DNA from: Eubacterium sp. CAG:274 | GTDB lineage: Bacteria > Bacillota > Clostridia > Lachnospirales > CAG-274 | Reading direction: 5' to 3' | Assembly (NCBI GenBank): GCA_000432155.1 | Contig: FR888501.1 | Span: forward strand, 34,005-98,004 | Length of the DNA stretch: 64,000 nucleotides | In this document: positions 33,420 to 41,820 of the stretch, in pieces | Numbering within the stretch: the stretch's first letter is position 1 | Layout: each line of letters begins with the position of its first letter | Notes under the pieces: generated by a model | The model's database searches: none | What the model was told of the DNA's origin: nothing | The model's input: only the letters and a program-made list of their open reading frames with translations | Position numbers and translations under genes: made by a program

Positions 33420-35381
33420 TTATTTTGTCTGATTTGTAGTTGTTTCGGTAGAATTTTCTTTAGCCTCTTTGTTTTTCATTCCACTATTATTTTCTCTATT
33501 TTCTCCTCTGGGTCCACCAAATCCACCATCAGTACCTCTTTCAGCCCTTACCTCTCCAGTATCAGTAATACTTGTAATATTTGATGTAGGAGTAAAAGTA
33601 CAAAGTTTTTCAGCACCTGTTATTGTGCCAGAACTATAATAACCGTTTGCACATTCTCCTGCTATTGTTCCACCTACAGAAACAGTAAATTTTTTATTTT
33701 TTAAGATATTGCTATTTGAAATAACTATATTTTGAAAATCTTTTGTAGGTTTATACGCACAAATTAATTTACCACTCTCATCTGTTATACTAATCAATGT
33801 ATTTGCTTTTTGAATTTCAGTAAAATATAAATTAAGAGTTGACTTATTATCATTTGCTGTTATCGCCTGAACCATACCAGAACTACCTGCAGCAACAAGT
33901 GTACCACCTGTAATTGTTGCTGTATGGTCATAATCTAAAGCACCATCTCCATTACTTGTAGGTCCATCTACTAAAACAGTACCACCTGTCATAGTAATAC
34001 TACCATTAGAATCAAGGCCATCTCCTCTAGCATTTACATATGTTGTACCACCTGTAATATTAAGTAAACCGTTACTATCATTTACATTTATGCCGTCATC
34101 TGATGCTACTACACTAATATCTCCACCCTCAATATTTATATTAACACCTTCAAGCCCTTCATAACTCTTTTGTATATCTATAGTTCCGCCTGTAATTGTA
34201 AGCTCTGTGTCTGAGTGTATTCCGTCATCTCCGGATAAAGCAGTAATTTTACCGTCACTTATTTTTATAACTCCACCAGCATGTAATGTATCGTCTGCAC
34301 AATCTAAATTAAAAGTGCCAGAAGTAATTGTTAAATTTCCACCTGCTTTAAGTCCTTTTGTACTTACACTTTCTTCTTCAGATGTTGTTTCGCTGTTTTC
34401 TTCTTTTTTCTCATTATCATTCTTTTTCTCGGTATTATTATTCTCAGGCATTTTTGGCAACTGACCATTTTCCATTTTCGGTGGTTCAGGTATTTCTCCG
34501 TTATCATCAGGAGGCGTCATACCCTCTCCCTTATCACCATCAGGTCTTGGGCCACCTCCAAAACCTTCATTATGTGTCTTTGTAGATTTTTCATTACCTC
34601 CACCAGAAATAACAGTAAAATCTCCTTCATTTATTGTTAAATTTGTTTCAGCTTGAATAGCATCTTCTCCTGATGTAATATTAAATGCACCTCCATCAAT
34701 CAATATATAACCTTTTTCTTCACTTTTATCATTATTTGATTTGATACCATCTGCTCCACTTGTAATAGTTATTTTACCATCTTTTACTGTTAAAGAATCT
34801 TTACCCTGTATACCATCGTTGTCTGAAGTAATATTTATAGTACCATTTTCTATCACTAAATCATCCTTTGATTTAATACCATCATTTTCATTTGCTGTAA
34901 TTTTAAGTGAACCTGTACCAGCAATTACAAGATTATCTTGAGCGTAAATAGCTGAATTTTCCTTTTCAACATTTGTTGCTGTATCTGTTAATGTATTTGT
35001 TGACTTATCTGCCAAATATACAACTGTAGTTCCTGATTGTTTTGAATAAATTGGAGCTGATGTTGAACAATTTATATTTGCATTATCTAATATAAGAGTT
35101 ACTGTATCATCCTTACCTGCATTTACAATTATTTGTCCGTTATTAAGTGTACCTGTAATCCTATAAGTACCTGCAGACTTAATTGTAATTGTTGAATTTT
35201 TTACATCAACATTAGCACTATTAGACTGTGCTGTACTTCCTTTAAGAGAAATTGTTTTACTATTATCTATTGAATAAGAATATTCTAAATTTGTATCTTC
35301 AGCATAAGTACAACTTGTTGCACCAATAGAACATACCATACAAGCTATAACTGTAACAGCCAAAATTATTTTTTTCTTCAT
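33420..35381 (-). CDS. Exported carbohydrate-binding beta-helix protein (Cthe_2159 family)
   Basis: A 653-residue surface protein of the Cthe_2159-like carbohydrate-binding family. A signal peptide (residues 1 to about 28) is followed by many parallel beta-helix rungs of the form NGTINITSDNDGIQGKDSLTV, with repeated DDGI/ADGI turns that may bind calcium. A disordered insert (about residues 265-345) is rich in Pro, Gly, Glu and Asn. The C-terminus is again acidic and Gly/Asn-rich. The founding member binds cellulose and pectin-type polymers. It is a single gene with no wall anchor visible. Confidence 0.85.
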   Translation of the reverse strand: MKKKIILAVTVIACMVCSIGATSCTYAEDTNLEYSYSIDNSKTISLKGSTAQSNSANVDVKNSTITIKSAGTYRITGTLNNGQIIVNAGKDDTVTLILDNANINCSTSAPIYSKQSGTTVVYLADKSTNTLTDTATNVEKENSAIYAQDNLVIAGTGSLKITANENDGIKSKDDLVIENGTINITSDNDGIQGKDSLTVKDGKITITSGADGIKSNNDKSEEKGYILIDGGAFNITSGEDAIQAETNLTINEGDFTVISGGGNEKSTKTHNEGFGGGPRPDGDKGEGMTPPDDNGEIPEPPKMENGQLPKMPENNNTEKKNDNEKKEENSETTSEEESVSTKGLKAGGNLTITSGTFNLDCADDTLHAGGVIKISDGKITALSGDDGIHSDTELTITGGTIDIQKSYEGLEGVNINIEGGDISVVASDDGINVNDSNGLLNITGGTTYVNARGDGLDSNGSITMTGGTVLVDGPTSNGDGALDYDHTATITGGTLVAAGSSGMVQAITANDNKSTLNLYFTEIQKANTLISITDESGKLICAYKPTKDFQNIVISNSNILKNKKFTVSVGGTIAGECANGYYSSGTITGAEKLCTFTPTSNITSITDTGEVRAERGTDGGFGGPRGENRENNSGMKNKEAKENSTETTTNQTK

Positions 35382-35490
35382 ATTTTCTACCTCCTTTGAT
35401 TTTGTAAGCGTATAATAACCCTAAAAAATCAAAAGGTCAATAGGTTTTTCCGTACTTTAATTGTTCTCTAATCATTTTATAATTTAGGTC

Positions 35491-35518
35491 AAAAAAAGAC
35501 TGCTGAAACCAGCAGTCT
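35491..35518 (-). terminator. Terminator of the nadD-rsfS operon
   Basis: AGACTGCTG and CAGCAGTCT pair around a 3-nt loop and are followed by seven T on the minus strand. Confidence 0.88.
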
Positions 35519-35530
35519 AAGAATTTAATA

Positions 35531-35896
35531 TTACTTTAAATCATCTTCTGAAACGATTTTTGCATCGCCCCAAAGTCTTTCGAGATTATAAAAATCTCTA
35601 TCTTCTTTATTAAACAAATGAACAACAATATTTCCGAAATCAAGTAATATCCAAGATTTACTCTGTACACCTTCAGAGTGATTAAGTCTAAAACCTACTT
35701 TATAAAGCTGTTCATCAACTTCATCAGTCATAGCTCTTAATTGATTAGGATTTGAAGCACTAGCAATAATAAAATAATCTGCAACGCTTGATATTTTCTT
35801 AATATCAAGAACCTTAATATCAATAGCAAATTTATCTTCTAACGCCTTATAAGCAACCTTAACAGCTTCAAATATGTTGTTGTTTTCTTCTGTCAT
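35531..35896 (-). CDS. rsfS: Ribosomal silencing factor RsfS
   Basis: A 121-residue protein that binds uL14 and blocks subunit joining in starved cells. It has the family features DYFIIASASNPNQLRAM and WILLDFGNIVVHLFN. The start is ATG 35896; its GAGGAGG site lies in the last codons of nadD (stop at 35898). The longer frame to 35920 overlaps nadD and is rejected. Confidence 0.93.
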   Translation of the reverse strand: MTEENNNIFEAVKVAYKALEDKFAIDIKVLDIKKISSVADYFIIASASNPNQLRAMTDEVDEQLYKVGFRLNHSEGVQSKSWILLDFGNIVVHLFNKEDRDFYNLERLWGDAKIVSEDDLK

Positions 35897-35897
35897 T

Positions 35898-37109
35898 TTA
35901 TTCCTCCTCTTCGAAATCATACAATGCCTCGTAACTTAGAGGATGTATAACTCGACCTTTGGCTGTATTATATTCCAAAGTATTTTTTAATGCAAATTTC
36001 ATAGCCTTATCTATATCAATATAGGATAATTCTCTTATTTCTTTAAGTCCACTATAGTATTCTCTATTAGGCTCTATACAATCAGCAATGTATACTATTT
36101 TTTCAAGCAAAGACATTCCTGCTCTACCTGTAGTATGATACTTTATAGCATTTAAAATATCATCATCTGTAATTCCAAAATCTCTTTCAGCCATCTTAGC
36201 TCCTAAAAAACTATGGGTAAGAGCTGGCTGTTCATAGAGAACAGGATCCATTTCTACAGAATATTTCTCACAAAGCTGTAATTGTTCATGAGGTGTAAAA
36301 CATTTTGCACAATCATGAAGAAGTCCCGCAATATAAGCCTTATATTCGTCTTCTCCGTATAACTTAGCCAATTTCTGTGCTTCTTCTGCTACACCTTGAG
36401 TATGTCTGAAACGCTTTGGTGTAAGCAAGCTATGAATTTTCTTGTTTATCTCCATTACCTGAGGAGTATTTGAGCTATCATCTGTATACAAACCAAATTT
36501 ATAAATATACTGTTCAACAGCCTGTGGAACAAGATATTTTATAGTCTTACCAGCAATAAGTCTGTTTCTTATATCAGTTGAAGATATGGACAAAGCAGGT
36601 ATTTCAAGAAAATGTATTCTTGCCTTAAAATTATCATTTAATTCATTTATTTTCTTTTGTAAACCAGTTTTATCATAACCTGGTCTTGTACAAGCAACAA
36701 ATTCACAAAGTTCCAAAAGCTCCTTTGGATTTTTCCAAGTCAATATTTCTTCAACAGCATCAGCACCAGTTATAAAATAAATCTTACAATCTTTTTTACA
36801 AACATTATGAAGTTCCTTTATTGTATCAATAGTATAAGTTGTTCCCTCTCTATCAATTTCCATTCTTGAAACTTCAAAATCTTGATTATTAACTGTCGCA
36901 AGCACGCACATAAGGTATCTATGTTCATTATACATAGGATTTGTTTCTTTATGTGGTGGTTGACCTGTAGGTATAAAAAGGACTCTATCTACACCAAATT
37001 CCTGACGCACAGCTTCAGCAGCTACAAGATGGCCATGATGTATAGGGTCAAATGTGCCACCCATTACTGCAATTTTGTCATAACTTTTTAATTCAGACAA
37101 CTGTTTCAT
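35898..37109 (-). CDS. nadD: NadD nicotinate-nucleotide adenylyltransferase fused to YqeK HD phosphohydrolase
   Basis: A 403-residue fusion. Residues 1 to about 200 are NadD, which makes deamido-NAD: VMGGTFDPIHHGHL nucleotide motif and SISSTDIRNRL near the end. Residues about 215-400 are a YqeK-type HD domain, a Ap4A hydrolase: RFRHTQGVAEEA, HDCAKCF and KYHTTGRAGM. In Bacillus these are separate adjacent genes followed by rsfS, so gene order is preserved and only the boundary is lost. Confidence 0.92.
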   Translation of the reverse strand: MKQLSELKSYDKIAVMGGTFDPIHHGHLVAAEAVRQEFGVDRVLFIPTGQPPHKETNPMYNEHRYLMCVLATVNNQDFEVSRMEIDREGTTYTIDTIKELHNVCKKDCKIYFITGADAVEEILTWKNPKELLELCEFVACTRPGYDKTGLQKKINELNDNFKARIHFLEIPALSISSTDIRNRLIAGKTIKYLVPQAVEQYIYKFGLYTDDSSNTPQVMEINKKIHSLLTPKRFRHTQGVAEEAQKLAKLYGEDEYKAYIAGLLHDCAKCFTPHEQLQLCEKYSVEMDPVLYEQPALTHSFLGAKMAERDFGITDDDILNAIKYHTTGRAGMSLLEKIVYIADCIEPNREYYSGLKEIRELSYIDIDKAMKFALKNTLEYNTAKGRVIHPLSYEALYDFEEEE

Positions 37110-37123
37110 AGACCTTACCTCTT

Positions 37124-37966
37124 TTAGGCTTCATCATAAATCTTCTGTAAGTATTCACAATCACTTGCATAACGAGCTTCGTTAGAGTTTTCAATAAGCA
37201 TTGTAATATATGGCTTATACTGTTTAAAGAGCTTGAATAAATGCTTATAGTTTAATAAACCTTCCCCAACCTGTTCAAATGCTACATCACCATTTTCATC
37301 AATTTTGAAATCCTTAATATGTGCAACAGTAATTCTATCTCCATAAAGCTTAAATGCCTTATCAAAAACTGCTTCCTGTTCCTTGTAGTTATTTCTATCA
37401 AGAAGATTTACAGCATCTAAAATTACTTCAACATTTGGAGAATCAATATCATCTAAAAATCTCTGCATCATTTCAGGTGAATAAAGTGTATGAGTAGCAA
37501 CACCCTCAACACCAATGATAACACCAAGTTTTTCAGCGGCAGCTACAAGAGGACGCATAGTTTTAAGTAATCTCTGATAGCAAGTTTCTGTATATGTACC
37601 TGGCACAATATTAAAATCTTCATCAAGACGACCAGTTTCAGTGCCAACCATATCAGCACCAATAGACTTAGCATATCTTAAATGCTCAATAAATCTAGTC
37701 ATTTCTGCCTGTCTTTTTTCTTCGTTAGGGTTTGTAGGGTTAATATAACAACCTAAAACTGAAACATGAACACCGGCGTCTTTAAGCTTTTTATCTACAA
37801 AATGAGCCAAACCACCACTATAATTGCCAACTGAAAAATCTACATCAGCAATAGACTTTTTCAATGCAAGCTGAACACATTCAATTTTATTTTCCTGAAG
37901 TTTAGTCATAAGGTCATCAATTTTACCTTTTGCAACTAAATCATGACATCTCATACCAAATCCCAT
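37124..37966 (-). CDS. Sugar phosphate isomerase/epimerase-like TIM-barrel protein
   Basis: A 280-residue xylose-isomerase-like TIM barrel. Metal-ligand type segments are GTETGRL, IIGVEGVATHTLY, VILDAVNLLD and TVAHIKDFK, with a terminal TMLIENSNE. It would act on a ketose or inosose, but the substrate is not evident. It lies 14 bp upstream of nadD, an unusual neighbour, and may be co-transcribed with it. Confidence 0.85.
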   Translation of the reverse strand: MGFGMRCHDLVAKGKIDDLMTKLQENKIECVQLALKKSIADVDFSVGNYSGGLAHFVDKKLKDAGVHVSVLGCYINPTNPNEEKRQAEMTRFIEHLRYAKSIGADMVGTETGRLDEDFNIVPGTYTETCYQRLLKTMRPLVAAAEKLGVIIGVEGVATHTLYSPEMMQRFLDDIDSPNVEVILDAVNLLDRNNYKEQEAVFDKAFKLYGDRITVAHIKDFKIDENGDVAFEQVGEGLLNYKHLFKLFKQYKPYITMLIENSNEARYASDCEYLQKIYDEA

Positions 37967-38100
37967 TTATATCACCTCGTTTAAGTATTTGTATTGATTA
38001 TAACATATTTTACCTCAATACGGAAGTAAATTATTAAATTAAATTTACCATATTTTCTTAAAACAATATTAACCAAAACAAATTTTTAGATTTTTGCACT

Positions 38101-38128
38101 AAAAAATCTGCCTTTTTAAAGCAGATTT
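38101..38128 (-). terminator. Terminator of the yabP-yabQ-divIC operon
   Basis: AAATCTGC and GCAGATTT arms with a 9-nt loop, followed by T residues on the minus strand. It overlaps the last bases before the divIC stop. Confidence 0.78.
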
Positions 38129-38130
38129 TT

Positions 38131-38571
38131 CTATTCGCCATCTGATGTAGAAGCACTTGTAGTTGTTAATGGACTACTTGTTGTGTTTTCATCTTGATTA
38201 TCATCAACAAAAACAATTTCATTTGGCTTTACCATATTAAGTTTTTCCCTTGCAATCTTCTCAATAACTTCTGGGCTATCTTGATTATCTGCCTCATTTG
38301 TAAGACGCTTTTTTATCTTTTCTTGTTGTGAAAGCTGAACCTTAACATCTTTTTCCTGTGCATTAAGGTCAAGTTTAACTTGATACTGAGCAAAAAGACT
38401 TATTACAAAAACAACTGTAATAAACGCCATACAAACACTATACGCCATATTAGTTTTTGTTCTTTTCTTTTCTACTTTTTTTGCACTTGCTTTCTTTGTT
38501 GTTTGTTTTTTTACGGAAGCTTTTTTCTTTACTGAAGTTTTTTTCGCCTTTTCCGCTTTTCTTTTTTTCAT
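38131..38571 (-). CDS. divIC: DivIC/FtsB-type septum formation initiator
   Basis: A 146-residue bitopic division protein. A lysine-rich cytoplasmic start (about residues 1-41) leads to one membrane span (YSVCMAFITVVFVISLFA), then a coiled coil and the NLVKPNEIVF-like KLNMVKPNEIVFVDDN motif. It stabilises FtsL at the division septum. The start at 38571 has TAGGAG eight bases upstream, and so the first 122 bp overlap the end of yabQ in another frame. The internal ATG at 38448, one base after the yabQ stop, has only a weak site and would remove the basic tail. Confidence 0.87.
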   Translation of the reverse strand: MKKRKAEKAKKTSVKKKASVKKQTTKKASAKKVEKKRTKTNMAYSVCMAFITVVFVISLFAQYQVKLDLNAQEKDVKVQLSQQEKIKKRLTNEADNQDSPEVIEKIAREKLNMVKPNEIVFVDDNQDENTTSSPLTTTSASTSDGE

Positions 38572-39061
38572 TTAAGACACTCCTAAAATACGGACTAATC
38601 AATTTCCTCTTTATTTTCTCACATTTTTTAGAAATTTTCAAGTTATTTTCACAAAAAACATAAACAAATTTCAACATTCTTTTCAAAATTCCAGTTGAAA
38701 ATGTAATTGGTAAAGCTAAAATATTTAATACCATTTTTAATATCTTTAAAATTAAATCTATTAAAGGTATCATTAAGCTATGTATTATATTAGCAACAAA
38801 AAAATAATATATTATCATCGCTAAAAAAAGACTTATTAAAAAAAATGGTCTAATCTCCCCATAATTCACTTTTAAACAACATAGGAATACTACAAGTCCA
38901 TATATAACCCAAAATAAATAATCCTCTAAATATTCTACAAATTTTGAATGAACAATATACAGCCTTATTATTCTTATAATGTCATACACAAAAGCTCCGA
39001 CAACACCTAAGAAAAAGCCTACACAAGCCAGCTGAATTTGAAAATTCATTGAAAGTATCAT
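38450..39061 (-). CDS. yabQ: Spore cortex biosynthesis protein YabQ
   Basis: A 203-residue membrane protein with four or more hydrophobic segments (LACVGFFLGVVGAFVYDIIR, YLFWVIYGLVVFLCCL and others), then a lysine-rich cytoplasmic tail. YabQ sits in the outer forespore membrane and is needed for cortex formation in Bacillus. Gene order yabP-yabQ-divIC is as in Bacillus. The last 122 bp overlap divIC in another frame; both frames are lysine-rich there. Confidence 0.9.
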   Translation of the reverse strand: MILSMNFQIQLACVGFFLGVVGAFVYDIIRIIRLYIVHSKFVEYLEDYLFWVIYGLVVFLCCLKVNYGEIRPFFLISLFLAMIIYYFFVANIIHSLMIPLIDLILKILKMVLNILALPITFSTGILKRMLKFVYVFCENNLKISKKCEKIKRKLISPYFRSVLNEKKKSGKGEKNFSKEKSFRKKTNNKESKCKKSRKEKNKN

Positions 39062-39069
39062 ATAAGCAC

Positions 39070-39342
39070 CTACTTAAAGAGTTTAGCAAAGAAAGAATTT
39101 TTCTGCATACCTTCATCATCGTCATACATAAGGGAAGTAACATTACCATCAATATTTAAAGTACCCTTTTCAAGATTTAGAGAATTAATATGCAGTTTAT
39201 CCCCTCTTATAATTAAAACTCCCATTGTAGTTTGAGCCACTATATTTTCTTCATCAAAACTTATTACATCTGTTATTCCTGTGGCATTTATTTTTTCTCT
39301 ACGAGTCAATGTCAAACCATGTGAAGTCATTTCGTCTGTCAT
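39070..39342 (-). CDS. yabP: Sporulation protein YabP
   Basis: A 90-residue sporulation protein of the YabP/YqfC family, with the TRREKINATGITDVISFDEE segment and GDKLHINSLNLEKG. The start is ATG 39342, preceded at eight bases by AGGAG; the frame is open to 39360. It is transcribed during sporulation in other Firmicutes, probably by a sporulation sigma factor. Confidence 0.93.
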   Translation of the reverse strand: MTDEMTSHGLTLTRREKINATGITDVISFDEENIVAQTTMGVLIIRGDKLHINSLNLEKGTLNIDGNVTSLMYDDDEGMQKNSFFAKLFK

Positions 39343-39390
39343 ATATATAACTCCTATCAAATTTTCAATGATAAGAATATATATGAAATT

Positions 39391-39630
39391 TTAAAGATTT
39401 TTATACATAGCTTGGGCGTTTTCTTTTCTTACTACTTCAGCTGTTGATTCTACCTGAACTTTAACTGTGTTATTACCAAATGTAATTTCAATAACATCAC
39501 CAACCTTCACTTCAAGCCCCGCCTTTGCAACTTTGCCATTTACAGTAACTCTGCCTGCATCGCATGCTTCATTTGCAACTGTTCTTCTTTTAATTATTCT
39601 ACTTACTTTTAAATACTTATCTAATCTCAT
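39391..39630 (-). CDS. S4-domain RNA-binding protein (RqcP/YabO type)
   Basis: A 79-residue S4 protein. MRLDKYLKVSRIIKRRTVANEAC and GRVTVNGKVAKAGLEVKVGD match RqcP, which assists ribosome quality control by stabilising tRNA on the 50S with RqcH. It lies 30-odd bp upstream of yabP, the same order as yabO-yabP in Bacillus. Confidence 0.92.
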   Translation of the reverse strand: MRLDKYLKVSRIIKRRTVANEACDAGRVTVNGKVAKAGLEVKVGDVIEITFGNNTVKVQVESTAEVVRKENAQAMYKNL

Positions 39631-39653
39631 TTTCTACCTCCGTTCAATAAACA

Positions 39654-39688
39654 AATACAGGGTGTCAACAATGTCAACACCCTGTATT
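39654..39688 (-). terminator. Perfect inverted repeat between HU and S4 genes
   Basis: AATACAGGGTGT and ACACCCTGTATT form a 12-bp stem with an 11-nt loop, followed by TTTGTTTATTG on the minus strand. It is a likely HU terminator. The loop side also holds two TTGACA words, so it could overlap a promoter for the S4 gene. Confidence 0.65.
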
Positions 39689-39775
39689 ATCAGGTAAGAT
39701 TACCAAAGATATTCGTGTCAAGCCACAGCAAGACACTAACAATCAATGATGCACGAACACATCATAGTTAAAAAA

Positions 39776-40051
39776 TTACTTATTTACAGCATCCTTTAAA
39801 GCCTTACCAGCCTTGAATCTAGGAGCCTTTGAAGCAGCAATCTGAATCTTTTCACCACTCTGAGGATTAACACCTTCGTGAGCAGCTCTTTCCTTAACAT
39901 CAAAAGTACCGAAACCAACTAATCTAACTTCGCCACCTGCAACTAATTCAGCAGTAACAGCTTCTTCGAAAGCCTTTAAAGCCTTTTCAGCATCAACTTT
40001 CTTTATTTCTGCCTTTTCTGCAATCTTAGCAACTAATTCTGTCTTGTTCAT
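39776..40051 (-). CDS. hup: HU-family DNA-binding protein
   Basis: A 91-residue histone-like protein starting MNKTELVAKIAEKAEI, with GFGTFDVKERAAHEGVNPQ and the RFKAGKALKDAV C-terminus. It binds and bends DNA in the nucleoid. A small leader hairpin with GGGG/CCCC arms (40078-40093) precedes the ribosome binding site. Gene order mazG-HU-S4-yabP-yabQ-divIC mirrors Bacillus. Confidence 0.96.
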   Translation of the reverse strand: MNKTELVAKIAEKAEIKKVDAEKALKAFEEAVTAELVAGGEVRLVGFGTFDVKERAAHEGVNPQSGEKIQIAASKAPRFKAGKALKDAVNK

Positions 40052-40163
40052 TCAAACATCCTCCTTAATTTAAAAATGGGGCAACCTTTCCCCTTATTCT
40101 TTAATATTGCTGACGCAAGTACATCAAATTTAAACCCGTTATTTAAAAAGAATTTCAAGGGAA

Positions 40164-40868
40164 TTAAAATTGCTCGTCAACACCTTCAAGATTATTTATA
40201 TATGTTTTGATGGCATTTGTCAAGGCAATTTCGCTATTTTGCTTGAAAAACTTTGAAATTCTTATTAATTCAAGAAAGCAATTTCCAATTATTTCCTCTT
40301 TTTCCGTTTTCTCCGAGATGTTATTTTCTTTTATCTTCTGTAATTCTATTTCCAAATTATTAATAGAATCAGTCAAATTAATATTTTCAAGACCTAATTT
40401 TGTGGCTTTTGATACAGTTTTATCGCCTTTAATTAATGCTGGAAGTGCATTTGGAATACTTTCTAATACATCTTTTTTAGTATTATATCCTTTTTCTTTT
40501 TTCTTTAATACTTCCCAACTTTTTGAAACATCTTGAGGAGTATCTGCACTTTCATCAGCAAAAACATGAGGATGTCTATATATCATTTTTGCTGTAACAT
40601 TATTTACAACATCTGAAAAATCAAACTTATTTTCCCTTTCTGCCAATTTGGAATGAAATATAATTTGAAATAGTACATCTCCAAGCTCTTCACAAAGATT
40701 TTCACTATCTTTATTATCAATAGCCTCTACAACTTCATAACTTTCCTCTATAAGATAATTTTTAAGCGTTTCGTGAGTTTGTACTTTGTCCCATGGGCAA
40801 CCATTTTCAGCAAGCAAACTCTCCATTACATTATTCAAGTCAGTCATATTATATTTTCTATTCTTCAA
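40164..40868 (-). CDS. mazG: MazG nucleoside triphosphate pyrophosphohydrolase
   Basis: A house-cleaning NTP pyrophosphatase of about 234 residues. It has GCPWDKVQTHETLKNYLIEE, the metal-binding ELGDVLFQIIFHSKLAE and RHPHVF. It appears to have one strong MazG domain and a weaker second half. TTG 40868 is the likely start, eight bases after AGAGG; a GTG at 40877 and an ATG at 40847 are alternatives. Confidence 0.92.
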   Translation of the reverse strand: MKNRKYNMTDLNNVMESLLAENGCPWDKVQTHETLKNYLIEESYEVVEAIDNKDSENLCEELGDVLFQIIFHSKLAERENKFDFSDVVNNVTAKMIYRHPHVFADESADTPQDVSKSWEVLKKKEKGYNTKKDVLESIPNALPALIKGDKTVSKATKLGLENINLTDSINNLEIELQKIKENNISEKTEKEEIIGNCFLELIRISKFFKQNSEIALTNAIKTYINNLEGVDEQF

Positions 40869-41002
40869 AATAATCACCTCTAAACAAGTATTTTTAATAT
40901 ATTATTAAGTTTTCTATTTTTCTATTTACATTAACACATAAAAGTGATAAGGTTTACCTAAAAGTGGAGCAAATCCACAAAACATTATTAGGAGGCATTT
41001 AT

Positions 41003-41311
41003 ATGTATTGCAAACATTGTGGAAAGTCAATAGATGACAATTCCGTTTTCTGTACATACTGTGGAAAGCCTGTGCAGACATTACAGCACACATTTACTGT
41101 AAATCCATTACCTGACGATAACAATATTATTCAAAAACCCGTTTCTGCTATTGAATATGAAGACGGTTTCTTTTTCAGGAATGTTCCTGTTTCAAAGAAA
41201 ATTGCATTGGCAATTTTAGCTTTTATTTGCTGTATTATTATCGCTTGTATAACATTTGTAGTTTGTCATCCAGAAAATATAGAACAACTTATTGGTTTAA
41301 TCATAGGTTAA
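41003..41311 (+). CDS. Small zinc-ribbon membrane protein
   Basis: A 102-residue protein with an N-terminal zinc ribbon (CKHCGKS and CTYCGKP, residues 3-24), a polar linker and one membrane span near the end (IALAILAFICCIIIACITFVV). The ATG at 41003 has AGGAGG seven bases upstream; the frame is open from 40964. It is divergent from mazG and is one of only two plus-strand genes. The function is unknown. Confidence 0.8.
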   Translation: MYCKHCGKSIDDNSVFCTYCGKPVQTLQHTFTVNPLPDDNNIIQKPVSAIEYEDGFFFRNVPVSKKIALAILAFICCIIIACITFVVCHPENIEQLIGLIIG

Positions 41312-41323
41312 TTTATACTAAAG

Positions 41324-41351
41324 CTGCTCAAATATCTTTGGGCAGTTTTTT
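41324..41351 (+). terminator. Terminator of the zinc-ribbon gene
   Basis: CTGCTC and GGGCAG pair around a 10-nt loop, followed by TTTTTT. Confidence 0.75.
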
Positions 41352-41410
41352 ATAGTGAACCGGAAAGGTAAATCCGATACCTTAAACTGGTCAAAGTACA
41401 AATTAATAAT

Positions 41411-41436
41411 AAAAAAAGTCCGGCAATAAGCCGAAC
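41411..41436 (-). terminator. Terminator of the SRP RNA gene
   Basis: On the minus strand GTTCGGC-TTATT-GCCGGAC is followed by TTTTTTT. Confidence 0.85.
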
Positions 41437-41454
41437 ATACATACTTTTTAAAAT

Positions 41455-41723
41455 CCTGTGCATTTCCCATCGACAACAGACTCCAAGCGTTACAATGACA
41501 ACTGACTCAGGTCAAGCTACCTTACGGCACATAGAATTACTTGCTTAGTGCTGCTTTCTCTCGAATCTGACACGGTTCACAAGACCCTATTGCGTAAGAC
41601 TCCACCCTCAACACCAGTTGGCAAGGTCAGACCTCAAAGGCTGAAGCCTCAAAAGAAACATCATCTCTGCTACAGCGGATTGCAGATACAAGGCACCGCT
41701 ACCTCCCCGACTAGCACAGGACA
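41455..41723 (-). ncRNA. ffs: Large bacterial signal recognition particle RNA (SRP RNA, with Alu domain)
   Basis: The minus strand contains the conserved 5' GTGCTAGTCGGGGAGGTAGC, then GCAATCCGCTGTAGC, and the SRP54-binding helix GTCAGATTCGAGAGAAAGCAGCACTAAG with its GGAA-like and AGCA internal loops. The ends pair as CCTGTGC/GCACAGG. About 270 bases is the size of the long Firmicutes form with Alu domain (scRNA of Bacillus). It has a perfect promoter and a terminator. Exact ends are estimated to within a few bases. The short plus-strand frame across it is spurious. Confidence 0.95.
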
Positions 41724-41729
41724 TTGTTT

Positions 41730-41758
41730 ATTATATTATATTTTTAATCAAATGTCAA
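41730..41758 (-). promoter_or_regulatory. Consensus promoter of the SRP RNA
   Basis: The minus strand reads TTGACA, 17 bp, TATAAT, a perfect SigA consensus as expected for a highly expressed stable RNA. Confidence 0.9.
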
Positions 41759-41820
41759 CTATTTTATAGATTATAAAATACCATTGTTTTTTCTATTTTT
41801 CAACATATGCAAATGTACTT

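Noticed and set aside
41548..41769. Plus-strand reading frame of 73 codons
   Set aside because: It runs antisense through the conserved SRP RNA and its promoter; no ribosome binding site and no protein likeness.
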